This document shows, piece after piece, positions 14,866 through 15,574 of a stretch of DNA of 15,574 bases (within the stretch, counting starts at the first letter, position 1; each line of letters begins with the position of its first letter). This stretch comes from Deltaproteobacteria bacterium (GTDB lineage: Bacteria > Desulfobacterota > JADFXK01), in NCBI GenBank assembly GCA_015233285.1, contig JADFYA010000035.1, positions 1-15,574 on the forward strand, written 5' to 3'. The notes under the pieces are model-generated. The model was not told the DNA's origin, made no database searches, and worked only from the letters and a program-made list of their open reading frames with translations. A program made the position numbers and the translations under genes.

Positions 14866-15574
14866 TCACGGCAAAGCCAGGCTGTAGGTGTTGACCCCTT
14901 CTTTAACGTTCTTGAAATTGAGGACCCCCAAATCACGCAGAGGTATTTCTCCTTCTATGCGGTGAGCGGTCTCGGGGCCGACCAAAATGTCTCCATTGGC
15001 GGCGGAGGCGGCAATCCGGGCGGCCAGGTTGGTCACCGGGCCGCTGGCGGTGTAGGTCATGCGGGCGCCGGAGGCGCCATGAAAGCTGGTCATGCCCACC
15101 GAGGCGGTGCCGGAATTGATGCCCATATTGACCAGAACGGGATCGAATTGCCCTTCCAGTTCGGTGTTGATGTCCGTGGTCCGGCGCCGGATTTCCAGGG
15201 CCGCGTGGGCCGCGTTCAGGGCGTTTTCGCGGGCCGGCCCCTGAAAGATGACCATCAGCCCATCTCCGGCAGTTTCGTTGATGTCCCCTCCATAGGCGTA
15301 GATGACGTCCAAAAAGGCGGAAAAGTATTTTTCAATAATGAAGTTGACCTTTTCTTGGGTCAATATTTCGCTGATTCTTGTGTATCCGGCGATGTCTAAA
15401 AACAGAATGGACACGTCCATGTCGGCCTTGTCAAAGTCCGGGGCTTCCGGATTCTTTTCTACAATCCGTTGCACCGTTTCCGGGACAAAGGGGCGGAGTT
15501 GTTTGAGTATGCTGTCAAGGCTCAGTTTTTCTTGAGATACTCGATGATGATTCCGAGCGTTGATGAGCACATTG
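14866..15574 (-). CDS. Class III adenylate/guanylate cyclase, C-terminal part
   Basis: The catalytic domain of a class III nucleotide cyclase (cAMP or cGMP synthesis), C-terminal end of a protein that probably starts outside the window. The frame is open to the right edge; a GTG at 15570-15568 exists but has no visible ribosome-binding context, and the sequence before the domain looks like the end of a helical linker. Numbered from that GTG: linker SLDSILKQLRPFVPETVQRI (17-36); cyclase domain about 50-234. Metal-binding aspartates are D59 in LFLDIAGYT and D103 in AGDGLMVIF. The transition-state arginine is likely R185 within TNLAARI. At the purine-specifying position, where adenylyl cyclases usually have Lys, this has Glu (E99 in DINETAGDG), and the second position is Thr (T174). 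Specificity is therefore unclear. Confidence 0.88.
   Translation of the reverse strand, partial: NVLINARNHHRVSQEKLSLDSILKQLRPFVPETVQRIVEKNPEAPDFDKADMDVSILFLDIAGYTRISEILTQEKVNFIIEKYFSAFLDVIYAYGGDINETAGDGLMVIFQGPARENALNAAHAALEIRRRTTDINTELEGQFDPVLVNMGINSGTASVGMTSFHGASGARMTYTASGPVTNLAARIAASAANGDILVGPETAHRIEGEIPLRDLGVLNFKNVKEGVNTYSLALP

Noticed and set aside
14812..15399. 195-codon glycine-rich plus-strand frame
   Set aside because: Antisense of the conserved cyclase catalytic domain; the glycine/valine richness comes from the opposite strand's codons.

Overview
The window looks like chromosomal DNA of a free-living, probably Gram-negative anaerobe of the Desulfobacterota (old 'deltaproteobacteria') type. 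This is inferred from the flavour of the RNase J, ParA/ParB, class III cyclase and putative ABC-exporter permease, from mid-range GC content, and from several palindromic repeats of the kind common in such genomes; no marker here fixes the taxonomy. No tRNA, rRNA, CRISPR array or transposase gene was seen.

Layout. (1) 1-1834, minus strand: an acyltransferase (plsC-like) whose stop overlaps the start of RNase J (rnj); rnj runs off the left edge. (2) 1835-2596: non-coding, with a small inverted-repeat element (2245-2435) and a second perfect hairpin (2433-2511). (3) 2597-4564: two genes collide tail to tail. A plus-strand ABC-exporter permease is cut after about 172 residues, and a minus-strand polytopic membrane protein (GT-C-like) runs through the break into the antisense of the permease. 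This is a deletion/inversion scar or an assembly join near 3113-3130. (4) 4758-6892, minus strand: a SAM methyltransferase with an extra C-terminal domain, behind a clear promoter that carries an operator-like palindrome, and a class II Fic AMP-transferase. (5) 6893-8005: 1.1 kb without genes, containing a nested fold-back element and two inverted copies of a GC-rich palindromic repeat. (6) 8006-11410, plus strand: a 1134-residue protein with a very long coiled-coil region, one membrane segment and a C-terminal lysozyme-like (lytic transglycosylase) domain. This is the most unusual gene here. (7) 11425-13432, minus strand: parA-parB (overlapping TAATG) from a strong sigma-70 promoter with three AAGCTT boxes, followed by a small uncharacterised gene with a consensus ribosome-binding site. 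(8) 13728-15574, minus strand: a D-2-hydroxyacid dehydrogenase and the C-terminal part of a class III nucleotide cyclase that runs off the right edge.

How the parts relate. ParA/ParB serve chromosome segregation. The large coiled-coil/transglycosylase protein converges on them across only 14 bases, so any link between wall remodelling and segregation is positional inference. The methyltransferase, GT-C-like protein and acyltransferase are compatible with envelope or surface-glycan work. RNase J is RNA decay/processing. The cyclase and the Fic protein are signalling or protein-modification enzymes without visible partners. The repeat islands at 2245-2511 and 7047-7570 share terminal motifs and flank the broken permease/GT-C/methyltransferase/Fic block, which suggests that this block lies between mobile-repeat hot spots.
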